From positions 199,603 to 263,602 of the forward strand of contig JAVYRX010000001.1 in assembly GCA_038729485.1 (NCBI GenBank): a stretch of DNA of 64,000 bases. Reading direction: 5' to 3'. Below the pieces are notes generated by a model that had not been told where the DNA came from, did no database searches, and saw only the letters and a program-made list of their open reading frames with translations. Source of the stretch: GCA-001856825 sp038729485 (GTDB lineage: Archaea > Thermoplasmatota > Thermoplasmata > Thermoplasmatales > GCA-001856825). The translations under genes and the position numbers were made by a program. Shown one piece after another: positions 34,802 through 43,404 of the stretch (positions within the stretch are counted from its first letter, which is position 1; each line of letters opens with the position of its first letter).

Positions 34802-35686
34802 ATGAAGTATCTTATAGCAGGAGGAACTGGATTCATAGGCAGGCATTTGCGGAGCGAAGTGGAGAGAAACGGAGATAAAGTAACGGTACTTACCAGAGGG
34901 GAAATAACGGACGGCGACTTCATAAGGTGGGATCCGCTATCAGATACCTCACCTAAGGACGTGGACGTTGGGTCATTTGACATTGTAGTGAACCTTTCAG
35001 GAGAAGGAATAGAAAGGAGATGGACATCAAATTACAAAGAAATCCTGGTAAAGTCAAGGGTTAGGGCAACTTCTGTTCTTGTTTCCCTTATAAATTTATC
35101 AGAGAGAAAACCGAGATATTTTGTAAATGCATCCGCAATAGGGTACTATGGGAACAGGGAGTCTCCCGTCGACGAAGAATCTCCACCCGGAAACGATTTT
35201 CTGGCTGAATTATGCGTCAAGTGGGAAGGTGAAGCACGTAAGATCGATCGAAGCGTGAAGCTTTTGATACCCAGATTCGGAATAGTTCTAGGGAACGACG
35301 GCGGTGCATTGCCAGCACTGAAAACCATGGCCAGATATGGAATAACACCAAAAAGCTACGGTTCAAGCTCGTGGAAATCTTGGATAGGTATCTCTGATGC
35401 GTCAAGGTCTATTCCATTTATGATCTCGAATGGATTTTCAGGTTCTTATAATGCTGTTTCTCTTAATCCAGCTTCCCTTCAGGAATTCATAAAAGGGTTA
35501 TATAATTCTGTTGGAAGAAAACCGAAAATACATCTAGGAAAGAGAGCCTTCAGACTCCTCCTTGGAGAGGGATCCGAATTTTCCATATATGGAGGACAGA
35601 ACGTAAGACCTAAGAGGCTTCAAGAGCTTGGATTCAAGTTCAAATATGACAACCTTGAAAGCGCGATGAGAAGCGGTGGTGTATGA
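34802..35686 (+). CDS. NAD(P)-dependent epimerase, TIGR01777/YfcH type (SDR)
   Basis: 294 residues. N-terminal 'IAGGTGFIGRHL' Rossmann motif, 'VVNLSGEGIERRWT', and 'NASAIGYYGNRE' with the Tyr of the SDR active site. The C-terminal 'RPKRLQELGFKFKY' is characteristic of the YfcH/TIGR01777 group (DUF1731 end). Reaction unknown. It converges on the metallo-beta-lactamase gene with 7 nt between. Confidence 0.88.
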   Translation: MKYLIAGGTGFIGRHLRSEVERNGDKVTVLTRGEITDGDFIRWDPLSDTSPKDVDVGSFDIVVNLSGEGIERRWTSNYKEILVKSRVRATSVLVSLINLSERKPRYFVNASAIGYYGNRESPVDEESPPGNDFLAELCVKWEGEARKIDRSVKLLIPRFGIVLGNDGGALPALKTMARYGITPKSYGSSSWKSWIGISDASRSIPFMISNGFSGSYNAVSLNPASLQEFIKGLYNSVGRKPKIHLGKRAFRLLLGEGSEFSIYGGQNVRPKRLQELGFKFKYDNLESAMRSGGV

Positions 35687-35693
35687 AAAAAGC

Positions 35694-36302
35694 CTATGGA
35701 ACCTGGAAACTCTTACCATGCCCGGGATATGCTGTTAGGCCATGCATGTCGAGTATCTTCTTAATAGAGCTTTCTGCCTTTGTCTTATCCATCGTAAAGG
35801 TACTGTTGAAACGGAATTTACCATTTACCTGCTGGATTGAGTCACCCACAAACAAGGCTTTTATGGATGGAAATAGGTAAGAGGTGCTGCCGGGTGTATG
35901 CCCCGGGGTATCTACGACAGTTATACCTTCAGTTTTTAGACTGCTCAACGGGAGAACATTTTCTACTGGCCTCGGCTTCATCATGCTGCCCAATAAGCTG
36001 GCGAATCCCTTGGCCATAGGCACCTTTTCATTTCCCTTTACAACGTTAATCTCTTTGTCCGGGACGTATATTTCGGGATGAAATTCATCATATACATCCC
36101 TTAGACCGCCTATGTGATCCGAATGGGTATGAGTTATGAGAACTATGTCTGGCTTGATTCCGATGTTATTGAAGAATGAGATTATTATATTGGCTGATCT
36201 CTTCATTCCTGTGTCTATTAGTATTTTAAGGCTTGAATACTTTACTAAGTAACAGTTGGCGATTGTTCTGTCTATGAGTTCCACGTTATCCGTGAGTTTC
36301 AT
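35694..36302 (-). CDS. Metallo-beta-lactamase fold hydrolase
   Basis: 202 residues. Metal motif 'THTHSDHIGG' (HxHxDH), a third His in 'DTPGHTPGS', Asp in 'FVGDSIQQ' and a last His in 'YPGHGKS'. These are the standard dinuclear-zinc ligands. The group includes glyoxalase II, lactonases and thioesterases; substrate not predictable. Its end converges with the epimerase gene. Confidence 0.9.
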   Translation of the reverse strand: MKLTDNVELIDRTIANCYLVKYSSLKILIDTGMKRSANIIISFFNNIGIKPDIVLITHTHSDHIGGLRDVYDEFHPEIYVPDKEINVVKGNEKVPMAKGFASLLGSMMKPRPVENVLPLSSLKTEGITVVDTPGHTPGSTSYLFPSIKALFVGDSIQQVNGKFRFNSTFTMDKTKAESSIKKILDMHGLTAYPGHGKSFQVP

Positions 36303-36437
36303 GACTTTAGGATGAAATGCAGCATTTAATTTTTTACGGAGTAAAACGCAACTTTCTTTGACCGAAGAGGGGAGACATTCATCTTACTATGCCAAAAACG
36401 TTGATGAACTCTGGATTTTTCCATTAATAAGAGGGGA

Positions 36438-37226
36438 TCAGAATGGAAATTTTATCAGCCCGCCGTCCACTTGTATATTGGTGCCATTAATATAAGATGC
36501 ATCATCTGAGCAGAGATATGCGACAAGGTTCCCTATTTCTTCCGGCCGCCCAAACCTCTTTGAAGGGATTACATGCCTTATGCTGTCATAAGCCTCCTCA
36601 ATGGTCTGGTTGTTAGCAGCTGCATTCCTCCTTGCTATATTTTCAAGTCTCGGGGTCATGATATAGCCCTGGGATATGCTGTTAAATGTTATTCCGAATT
36701 GTGAAAATTCTAATGACAAAACTTTAGAGAGGCTTACAACGGCGGCCCTAAGAGAGGCGGATATTGCAAAATTCTCCATTGGCTGTTTCGTCGTCATGGA
36801 CGTTACGAAAACTATCCTGCCGGCTCTCTTCTTTATCATATCTGGCAGGAATTCCCTTGTGAGAAGAATGGTGCTTTTGAGTATCATATTTATGCTTACG
36901 TCCCAGTCATTCTCCGTAATTTCAAAGAATGGAGCAACTTTAGGGTCCCCATAGTTCATTATTAAAAAATCGACCTCTCCCCTAGATCTCCTGGCTTCAC
37001 CTGCTATTCTTCTTACGTCATCCGGTTTGCTTAGATCGCCAGAGCTAAACGTAATCCTATTGGATGTTTCTTCCTCTATTTCTTTGGCGCTTTTGCTTAT
37101 TCTTTCCGTGTCCCTAGAAAAGATGTGAACGTTGCATCCTTCAGATGCTAGCACCTTTGCTATGCCTTTCCCGATCCCTGAACTAGCAGCACTCACAATT
37201 GCGACCCTGTTCTTTAATCCCCGCAT
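36438..37226 (-). CDS. SDR-fold protein lacking the canonical Tyr-Lys catalytic pair
   Basis: 262 residues with an SDR fold: 'SAASSGIGKGIAKVLASEG' (cofactor loop), 'NYGDPK' (in place of NNAG), 'VTSMTTKQPMENFAISASLRAAV' region (only part quoted) and C-terminal 'FGRPEEIGNLVAYLCSDDASYINGT' in part. Where other SDRs have YxxxK it reads I-S-A-S-L. It matches the beta-ketoacyl-ACP-reductase-like SDR group known to lack the tetrad. So it may bind NAD(P) without classical reduction, or use other residues. Confidence 0.83.
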   Translation of the reverse strand: MRGLKNRVAIVSAASSGIGKGIAKVLASEGCNVHIFSRDTERISKSAKEIEEETSNRITFSSGDLSKPDDVRRIAGEARRSRGEVDFLIMNYGDPKVAPFFEITENDWDVSINMILKSTILLTREFLPDMIKKRAGRIVFVTSMTTKQPMENFAISASLRAAVVSLSKVLSLEFSQFGITFNSISQGYIMTPRLENIARRNAAANNQTIEEAYDSIRHVIPSKRFGRPEEIGNLVAYLCSDDASYINGTNIQVDGGLIKFPF

Positions 37227-37322
37227 AAATTTACAGCTTCGTTCCTTATAAAAATTTTATTGTGTTAAAAAAGTAGTGCTGATGGAGACATAAAATCAAT
37301 AGCGAAAGCCTTATCAAAGACC

Positions 37323-37676
37323 ATGGAAGTTACACGGATTAGCTGGATCGGGGTAAAGACAAATTCTTCGGAAGAATTCAAGAAAATGACTAGAATATTC
37401 TCCAAAATTCTCCATGGATGGGAATCTTCAGCAGGAAATGATTACATGCATTTCTCCAACGGCAGTACCATGATAGAAGTGTATTACGAAAACTCAAAGA
37501 GAGACGAAATCGTATGTGGTCTCGAAGTTGAAAGCATTGAGAATGCGATTTCAGAGATAAAGGAGATGGGACTTACCCTGATTGGAAGCAAAGAATGTGC
37601 TGATGGCAGCTGCTGGCAGCACTTCATTATGCCTGACGCGACGGAGTGGGAGGTAAAACAGAGCGGAAGAGACTAA
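37323..37676 (+). CDS. Glyoxalase/VOC superfamily protein
   Basis: 117 residues with the paired beta-alpha-beta layout of VOC proteins: 'FSNGSTMIEVYY' in the first half and 'CWQHFIMPDATEWEVKQS' at the end, where a His and Glu are in metal-ligand positions. Family members include glyoxalase I, dioxygenases and drug-binding proteins. Function unknown; the usual first metal ligand is not obvious. Confidence 0.65.
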   Translation: MEVTRISWIGVKTNSSEEFKKMTRIFSKILHGWESSAGNDYMHFSNGSTMIEVYYENSKRDEIVCGLEVESIENAISEIKEMGLTLIGSKECADGSCWQHFIMPDATEWEVKQSGRD

Positions 37677-37787
37677 ATCTGTTAGCGTGTTAATCGATCT
37701 GAACTAAAAGTGGAAATATTCTGCGTTAGGTTCAAGTTCCCAGTGGGCAAAATATTTGACCTTGTAACACATTCGTTCACGACCTCT

Positions 37788-38096
37788 ATGATTGCAGCTT
37801 TTCCGACCGATGATCAAATTCACATAAGTGATCACTTTGGGAGATGTAAATACTTCATTTTAGCTGATATTTCTTCAGGCAAACTAGAGAAGAAACAACT
37901 GATAGAAAATCCTCACAACAGTGAGGAAAGGGAAGGCGTCGGTCATGGACTTGTTTTAAAACTGCTGACAGATAATAAGGTAAACAGGGTTTTCTGTACA
38001 AATATGGGAGAAAGGATGGAAGACAATCTAAGGAGCCTGCACATAGATGTTCAGAGATGCGAGAGAGGTACTAGCATTTCAGACCTTCTTCGTTGA
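37788..38096 (+). CDS. NifX/NifB-C-like protein (dinitrogenase FeMo-cofactor family fold)
   Basis: 102 residues from ATG 37788; an upstream GTG frame is open but lies over the promoter (AAAATATTTG near 37750-37759). 'IAAFPTDDQIHISDHFGRCKYFILADIS' in part and 'GVGHGLVLKLLTDNKVNRVFC' match the NifX/NifB C-terminal fold, which binds iron-sulfur or metal clusters. No nif genes are visible, so it is one of the many family members outside nitrogen fixation. It converges with the MetF-like gene with 2 nt between. Confidence 0.78.
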   Translation: MIAAFPTDDQIHISDHFGRCKYFILADISSGKLEKKQLIENPHNSEEREGVGHGLVLKLLTDNKVNRVFCTNMGERMEDNLRSLHIDVQRCERGTSISDLLR

Positions 38097-38098
38097 AT

Positions 38099-39106
38099 TC
38101 AGTCATAGCCCAGTCTTTCTGAGTGGTCGTTGATCTCTTCTGCAGTCTTATCTATAACGCTGGCAAACTCCCTTAACATTTGCACAGAGGACGAAAGATT
38201 CGATTTTGTTAGTTGCTCAACATTTACTCCTATAGGTACGTCTATTCCACTGCTCTCAATTTCGCGCATTATCTCAGCAAATACCTTGATGGAGTTGTAT
38301 ATGGATCTCTTGGCAGCAGCATGGATATCCCTTCCCTCAAGAATGTCTATCTTCTTCTCCTCCGGTAGATCTACACCTAGGAAATCCAGAAGGTTCAGGT
38401 CTGGCGTGCTCCTCAAAGGAGCGAAGCTAAAAATTACCGTTGCAGGTCTTATAGATGCAACCTCGCACAGTTTGGAGTATTCGTTAAGAAGACCTACTAT
38501 CCCAGCACTGTCAAATAACATCTGAGTTGTAAAAAACTGCGCACCTGTGATCGTCTTAAAGAGCATCCTTTTTGCTTCATCCTTCCTCTCGGGAAGAGAG
38601 ATGTTTCCTATGGTTATCGGTTCATTGTGCTTTTTTTCCCAAAATTTCCTTGCTATTACGTTAGCTTCAGAGATGCTCGGACCCGGATATCTGTGATGCC
38701 TTGTATTGCCTCCAACGAAAATCATATTCCTTATTCCGTAAAATGAGGTTTCTTCAATCCAGTCTATGAACTTCTGATATGTATCTATGTGCGCGACAAC
38801 CTTGTTCACCACCGCATCTAGATTCAGAATATCTGCGATCCCCCTCGCGAGGGCCCGGGTATACACACTATTATATCTTGGCCTTCCCTCGTGGTTCTCC
38901 TCTACAAGTTCCGGAACGCTGATTGCATTCAACCTACCAACATCTTGGATTGCCTTCGCAACTTCTACCTTTCTCGCCTCCAGATTTCTGAGTATCTTTT
39001 CGTCATGCTCCCTATCCCCAGTCTTACTGTCCCTCAATGGAATAACAGTAAAGATAAGTGGTCTCTTCATGAGCACATCGGGTAGAGTTGCCTTGGTCTC
39101 ACGCAT
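38099..39106 (-). CDS. Methylenetetrahydrofolate reductase-like TIM barrel
   Basis: 335 residues. 'FVGGNTRHHRYPGPSISEAN' (FAD-side loop region, quoted in part), 'NISLPERKDEAKRMLFKT' and 'GAQFFTTQMLFDS' match the MetF family, where the last motif lines the flavin. MetF makes methyl-tetrahydrofolate for MetE, and a two-gene MetE lies at 49270-51143. The sequence is far from E. coli MetF and the length is larger than the 290-residue bacterial form, so a related archaeal one-carbon reductase is also possible. Confidence 0.8.
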   Translation of the reverse strand: MRETKATLPDVLMKRPLIFTVIPLRDSKTGDREHDEKILRNLEARKVEVAKAIQDVGRLNAISVPELVEENHEGRPRYNSVYTRALARGIADILNLDAVVNKVVAHIDTYQKFIDWIEETSFYGIRNMIFVGGNTRHHRYPGPSISEANVIARKFWEKKHNEPITIGNISLPERKDEAKRMLFKTITGAQFFTTQMLFDSAGIVGLLNEYSKLCEVASIRPATVIFSFAPLRSTPDLNLLDFLGVDLPEEKKIDILEGRDIHAAAKRSIYNSIKVFAEIMREIESSGIDVPIGVNVEQLTKSNLSSSVQMLREFASVIDKTAEEINDHSERLGYD

Positions 39107-39191
39107 GCCTCTATATTGTCAAGGCGAGTATTTAATTTCTCTGTGCCCGGAATGCAATGTTAAATAAAGGTAATATGATACCAAGATTAAA

Positions 39192-39842
39192 ATGGTAAAA
39201 TTTGCCACATTTGACTGCTACGGTACGCTCATAGACTGGAAAAGGGGGATTTCTGACAGTTTTAAGCGTATAGTCGGAGAAATGTATCCAGATGATGAGA
39301 TATTCAACACATATATGAACATTGAGGCCAGACGGGAGGGAATATACGACAGTTACAGGAGCATATTAGAGATGTCTTTTAAAGACCTAGCGGCTATTTT
39401 CGGGGTTAAGGTCACTGACTCCCAAGCGAGGCTATTCGCAGAAAGCATAACGGAATGGCCGGGATTTTATGACTCCGCACCTGCGCTAAAGGAACTCGGT
39501 GAAAATGGAATTAAGAGGATCATTTTGTCGAACGTTGATAGGGATATTTTGGAAAGAACAATAGCCCAGGCCAACTTGGAGGTTGACGGATTCGTTACAG
39601 CTGAGGACGTCAGATCATACAAACCGAATTTTGCGCACTGGAAGTATTTCTTTACAAATTTCAATGCATCAGCGGAAAACACAGTTCATATTGCAGGAAG
39701 CCTTTATCACGACATAGAACCTGCAACGAAACTTGGATTGAAGGCCATCTGGGTCAGCAGATATGGGGAGAGCAGTGAGGATTACGGGTACAAAACGATT
39801 CACGATCTAAAATCGATTGTTAAAATACTGAAAGAGCTATAG
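39192..39842 (+). CDS. HAD-superfamily hydrolase (haloacid dehalogenase-like)
   Basis: 216 residues. Motif I 'FDCYGTLIDW' with nucleophile Asp, motif II 'ILSNVD', motif III Lys in 'YKPNFAHWKYF', and motif IV region 'IAGSLYHDIEPA'. This is subfamily I, like L-2-haloacid dehalogenases and phosphoglycolate phosphatases. Substrate unknown. AAATAAAGG about 25-30 bp before the ATG is a good TATA box. Confidence 0.9.
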   Translation: MVKFATFDCYGTLIDWKRGISDSFKRIVGEMYPDDEIFNTYMNIEARREGIYDSYRSILEMSFKDLAAIFGVKVTDSQARLFAESITEWPGFYDSAPALKELGENGIKRIILSNVDRDILERTIAQANLEVDGFVTAEDVRSYKPNFAHWKYFFTNFNASAENTVHIAGSLYHDIEPATKLGLKAIWVSRYGESSEDYGYKTIHDLKSIVKILKEL

Positions 39843-40363
39843 GCTTTGTACAGAAAAATTATTTACCATGAGTTAACTGATTTTTCTACACCTCGAAGAA
39901 CCATTTTCTCTGGCCTTCAGTATCTCAGTAACTGTTGCTCTATTCTAAAGGCCTGGAAATTATGAAAATAAATGGGTTTCGTTGTATTCAACGATGAAGG
40001 ATATTTCGATTTCGGGTCTTACAGAATAAATTACCGATATTAATGCTAGCGAAAACAATTGATTATAAAGATCTCAGAAAATCGGAGGAAAATTCTAAGA
40101 AGCAATCAATTTCGTTCCAAGAATAGCTGCGCAAACTTAGGTATTAAACACGGGTTCGATATAGTTCGGGCTGAAAGAAGAAAAATTTAGGTAATGCATA
40201 CCGCCAGTGACCTGGGAAAGTACGAAAATGGCGCCAGCTTACAACAGCTTTCTCTATAAATAAAGATCCAGGCAGCGAGCTCTTTCAATCGGATCATTAC
40301 CGGGATAAGCAAAAAACACAGGGCGGAGGGGCGTGTTTGACTATTGTTTTAATCGCACATTTT
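39843..40363. other. 521-bp gene-free stretch
   Basis: I see no supported gene. Short reading frames (such as a minus-strand stretch near 39905-39960 and plus-strand pieces near 40050-40110 and 40190-40260) look translated-like but are broken by stops and have no promoter. The stretch may be the decayed part of an insertion that also brought the A/T-rich MFS gene. A sequence similar to the tRNA-Leu 3' end lies at 40323-40340. Confidence 0.5.
40323..40340. repeat. Partial copy of the tRNA-Leu 3' end (possible attachment site)
   Basis: GCGGAGGGGCGTGTTTGA matches the plus-strand 3'-end sequence of the tRNA-Leu gene (41831-41848, GCGGAGGGCCGGATTTGA) at 15 of 18 positions, in direct orientation. 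The pair brackets a 1.5-kb segment with the MFS gene and the 59-aa ORF. The match is short and no integrase is present, so chance cannot be excluded. Confidence 0.35.
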
Positions 40364-41596
40364 TCAAAGCGAAACACTATTCAATTTTCTAAAAATTATT
40401 CGGGAAATAATTCCTACAACAAGTACTGAAACACCCATTAAAAAGAAGAGACTGGGTGCGGTGATATATACTAGGATTCCACCGGAAATCATACCTGAAA
40501 GGAAGGTAACACCGCCAAAAAGAGAATTAAAAGAGCCAAAGGTTGAACCAATGAGCTCGCTGTCTGTGTTTTTGAGCATAAAACCATAAATTAAGACATT
40601 CATAATCCCTGATACTAAGCCTATTGAGAAAACTACTGGAAGCAGGGGGTAGTACAAATCGTTCGAAGAGATTAAATAAATAGCTATAAAAAGAACTCCC
40701 CAAATTATCACTGACAGTGCAATAAATGAACCACTGGCGTTCTTTATCTTTGCAGCTATCAGGCTACCTGCGACATCTCCTATCGCCCATACCCCTAGAA
40801 TATAACTCAGGTAAGCACCACCAAGATTAAAATAAATCTTTATCATCACTGTAAAACCAACAGTAATCATACCAAAAAAGAAATTAATCACGAAGGCTAT
40901 CAAAGTTAATTCTTTTAAAAATGGGAACGACAGAAATTTTCTGATGCCTGAAAAAAATCCCCCAGTTTCTATTGAATTATTTTGTGGTTTTTTTATTGAT
41001 AAAGTATTTCTAATAACAAGAAAGGTAAAAAATGACAGAATGTAGGTAAATATCAGAAAATATATGGAAAGCTGTAATTTGAAGGAGGAGATGAATAGAG
41101 CGAAAGTGGCGATTCCTATAATTTTCGTTAGAGAACCTGTTCCACGTCTGAGAGAAATCCCTCTCTTTAAATTTGCCTGCGATAAGAGCGTCTTATCAAA
41201 AAACGAACTAATAGTGGTCTGAATATCTTCAAAATAAGAAATTATTAGTGTAGGTACGAAAATGGCAATTGCGATTAGAATGGTCACTCTTGCATACAGG
41301 GAAAATAGCAAAAAAGAGGAAAAAAATGCAATCGCTAATATACTGAAGGCAAAAGCGTTCGCCTTATTTTTTATCTTATCTATCGCATTTCCAATTATGA
41401 AACTTGTTAACAGAGGTACTGCTACTATTCCTTCGGCTATTCCTGTAAGAAAAGCAGATCCCGTAAGAGAGATAATCATCCATGGCATCAGTACAGAGAA
41501 AAAACCACCACCAAGAGCTATAAATGATTTTAGGACTACGAAAATCCTAAATTCTTTCGATAAGTTTTCTGACCTGTTGGGTTCATCCATCTCCAT
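40364..41596 (-). CDS. MFS transporter (efflux type)
   Basis: 410 residues with about 12 hydrophobic segments and the N-terminal 'LTGSAFLTGIAEGIVAVPLL' and 'GNAIDKIKNK' (degenerate motif A), like MFS_3/macrolide-efflux proteins. It is clearly more A/T-rich than its neighbours, with many ATA, AAA and TTT codons, suggesting acquisition from elsewhere. The ATG at 41596 (or Met3 at 41590) follows the stop of the 59-aa ORF by 3 nt, so the two are coupled. Substrate unknown; a peptide or small drug is plausible. Confidence 0.85.
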   Translation of the reverse strand: MEMDEPNRSENLSKEFRIFVVLKSFIALGGGFFSVLMPWMIISLTGSAFLTGIAEGIVAVPLLTSFIIGNAIDKIKNKANAFAFSILAIAFFSSFLLFSLYARVTILIAIAIFVPTLIISYFEDIQTTISSFFDKTLLSQANLKRGISLRRGTGSLTKIIGIATFALFISSFKLQLSIYFLIFTYILSFFTFLVIRNTLSIKKPQNNSIETGGFFSGIRKFLSFPFLKELTLIAFVINFFFGMITVGFTVMIKIYFNLGGAYLSYILGVWAIGDVAGSLIAAKIKNASGSFIALSVIIWGVLFIAIYLISSNDLYYPLLPVVFSIGLVSGIMNVLIYGFMLKNTDSELIGSTFGSFNSLFGGVTFLSGMISGGILVYITAPSLFFLMGVSVLVVGIISRIIFRKLNSVSL

Positions 41597-41599
41597 ACA

Positions 41600-41779
41600 T
41601 CATCCAACTTTATTGGTTCCGGAAAAATTCTTAACGACCCTATGCTCATATTCCATAGGATCAGTATTATGCGGTTCACAAACAGAAACAACAGGCCCAC
41701 GGTTCAATAGCGCCCTGTTTCCACCGAGAGTTATTATTGCATTTTTCAATAACTTCTTGTGTTTTGGCTGAAAGGTCAC
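41600..41779 (-). CDS. 59-aa protein of unknown family, cotranscribed with the MFS gene
   Basis: GTG 41779 opens a 59-codon frame that ends TGA at 41600-41602, 3 nt before the MFS start. A TATA-like TTAAATA (41801-41807) lies about 25 bp before the GTG, as for leaderless genes here, and an in-frame TAA just upstream leaves GTG as the only start. The protein is basic at first ('PKHKKLLKNAI'), then 'TLGGNRALLNRGP', then a polar 'VCEPHNTDPMEYEHR' with one Cys. No transmembrane segment or known family seen. Possibilities: substrate or precursor peptide of the exporter, a small regulator, or a truncated remnant. Confidence 0.55.
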   Translation of the reverse strand: MTFQPKHKKLLKNAIITLGGNRALLNRGPVVSVCEPHNTDPMEYEHRVVKNFSGTNKVG

Positions 41780-41800
41780 GCTTAGAGATGCCCTAAAACA

Positions 41801-41807
41801 TATTTAA
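41801..41807 (-). promoter_or_regulatory. TATA box of the 59-aa ORF/MFS unit
   Basis: TTAAATA on the minus strand, centred about 25 bp before GTG 41779. It is in the 50-bp gap between the tRNA-Leu 3' end and the ORF, so this unit has its own promoter. Confidence 0.5.
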
Positions 41808-41829
41808 CTCGTTCGATTAATAATCTAAA

Positions 41830-41914
41830 TGCGGAGGGCCGGATTTGAACCGGCGAATCCCTGTGGAAACAGATCTTGAGTCTGTCGCCTTTGGCCAGGC
41901 TCGGCAACCTCCGC
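41830..41914 (-). tRNA. tRNA-Leu (anticodon CAA)
   Basis: The minus strand gives GCGGAGG/CCTCCGC as acceptor stem, a D arm with 'GCCGAGCCTGGCCAAAGGC', anticodon stem-loop ACAGA-CTCAAGA-TCTGT with CAA at positions 34-36 (reads UUG, Leu), a long class II variable arm and T arm 'GGTTCAAATCC'. The discriminator base at 41830 is A, as required by leucyl-tRNA synthetase. No intron; CCA not encoded. Confidence 0.96.
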
Positions 41915-41943
41915 TAAATGCCCTAATACTGATAAAGATTAAT

Positions 41944-43404
41944 TTATTGCGTTTCCGCTGCTACTTTTTTCGCCATCCTAAGCGTTGGTCTTGGATTTCT
42001 GGACGCGTCGACATCGTCTATCTTGGTTACCTTCAGGTTTCTAGGTTCCCGGTCGAGGATCTCGTGCGGTATGTTGATGGCTTCCCTTACCTTCTCAATG
42101 AAAGCATCCATCTCTTCCTTCGTGGCGCTCTCTGTTGGCTCAATCATTAACGCTTCTTTCACTATTAGAGGGAAATATATTGTCGGAGCGTGGATCCCGC
42201 TGTCTATGAGGTGCTTAGCCACCTCTCCGGCCGTTGGCATGTTTTCACCCGTGGCAGACGCTACGAACTCATGTTTCTTTAGCTGCTTTCCAGGAACGGG
42301 CATGAATTCGCTCATTTTCTTGCTCATATAATTAGAATTAGCTACCGCCATCTCGCAGGCATCCCTCAGACCCTCTTCACCCATCATCTTTATGTAAACC
42401 CATGCTCGCACCAGAACTAGGAAATTCCCGTTGAAGCTTGCAACCTTCCCGATGCTTCTTGGGGGGACGAAATCAGCACGATATTTCCCATCGTACTTGA
42501 TCAATGGATAGGGTAGGAAATCCTTCAGTTTGTCCACAACTGCAACTGGCCCAGCACCCGGGCCACCACCTCCGTGCGGGGTGGAAAATGTTTTGTGAAG
42601 ATTTAGATGAACTATGTCAAACCCCATCTTCGCTGGCGTTGTCTTCGTCATAATGCCATTGAGATTCGCACCGTCATAGTATAGGAGAGCTCCCTTTGAA
42701 TGCGCATAATTTGCTATATCCAGTATTTTTTCGTCAAATATACCCAGAGTGTTGGGATTAGTTATCATGAACGCCGCAGTCTTTTCAGTGACCGCTGCCT
42801 TGAATGCATCCATATCAACAGTTCCGTCCGGGAGTGACGGAATTTCTACAACGTCAAATCCAGCCATTCTGGACGATGCTGGATTTGATCCATGAGCGGA
42901 ATCAGGCACCACCACCTCTTTCCTCCTTTCAAGCTCTCCCTTGCATTCAAAATGTTTCCTAACTATTGAAAGACCTGTGAACTCCCCTTCGGCACCCGCC
43001 AGCGGCTGAAGTGTTATCTCGTCCATCCCAGTGATTTTTTTCAGTGCTTCGCCAAGCTCGTACATCAGTTTCAATGCTCCCTGCACATCACCTGCTTCTT
43101 GGAGAGGATGAATCATTCTAAAGCCCTCAAGATTTGAGATTTCGTCTGCAACTTTGGGGTTGTATTTCATAGTACATGAACCCAGTGGATAAAATCCAGA
43201 ATCTGCGCCGTAATTCATCTCGGAAAGCCTTACGTAATGTCTCAAGACTGTGAACTCTTCTCTGTCACCGATATCAAGTGATCCCCTTTCGAACCCCTTT
43301 GGAATGTCTATCTCGTAACTTCTTTCTTCGAAAGGCAACTTTACGGTTCTTCTCCCTCTTTTTTCTGTTATGATCGGTTCGTCAAATACTGCCTGGTGAA
43401 ACAT
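41944..43404 (-). CDS. gcvPB: Glycine dehydrogenase (decarboxylating) subunit 2
   Basis: 486 residues. PLP Lys in 'HLNLHKTFSTPHGGGGPG', and 'GSCTMKYNP' and 'PLAGAEGEFTGL' as in all P-proteins. With subunit 1 it forms the two-part archaeal/Thermus-type P-protein of the glycine cleavage system, which decarboxylates glycine onto the lipoyl arm of GcvH. It starts next to the stop of gcvPA. GcvH and GcvT are not in the window. The lipoate genes at 7507-13429 could serve it. Confidence 0.96.
   Translation of the reverse strand: MFHQAVFDEPIITEKRGRRTVKLPFEERSYEIDIPKGFERGSLDIGDREEFTVLRHYVRLSEMNYGADSGFYPLGSCTMKYNPKVADEISNLEGFRMIHPLQEAGDVQGALKLMYELGEALKKITGMDEITLQPLAGAEGEFTGLSIVRKHFECKGELERRKEVVVPDSAHGSNPASSRMAGFDVVEIPSLPDGTVDMDAFKAAVTEKTAAFMITNPNTLGIFDEKILDIANYAHSKGALLYYDGANLNGIMTKTTPAKMGFDIVHLNLHKTFSTPHGGGGPGAGPVAVVDKLKDFLPYPLIKYDGKYRADFVPPRSIGKVASFNGNFLVLVRAWVYIKMMGEEGLRDACEMAVANSNYMSKKMSEFMPVPGKQLKKHEFVASATGENMPTAGEVAKHLIDSGIHAPTIYFPLIVKEALMIEPTESATKEEMDAFIEKVREAINIPHEILDREPRNLKVTKIDDVDASRNPRPTLRMAKKVAAETQ

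Noticed and set aside
39900..40260. Short translated-looking pieces in the gene-free stretch (possible transposase remnants)
   Set aside because: Each is under about 35 codons, broken by stops, and matches no family I recognise; kept only as part of the intergenic description.
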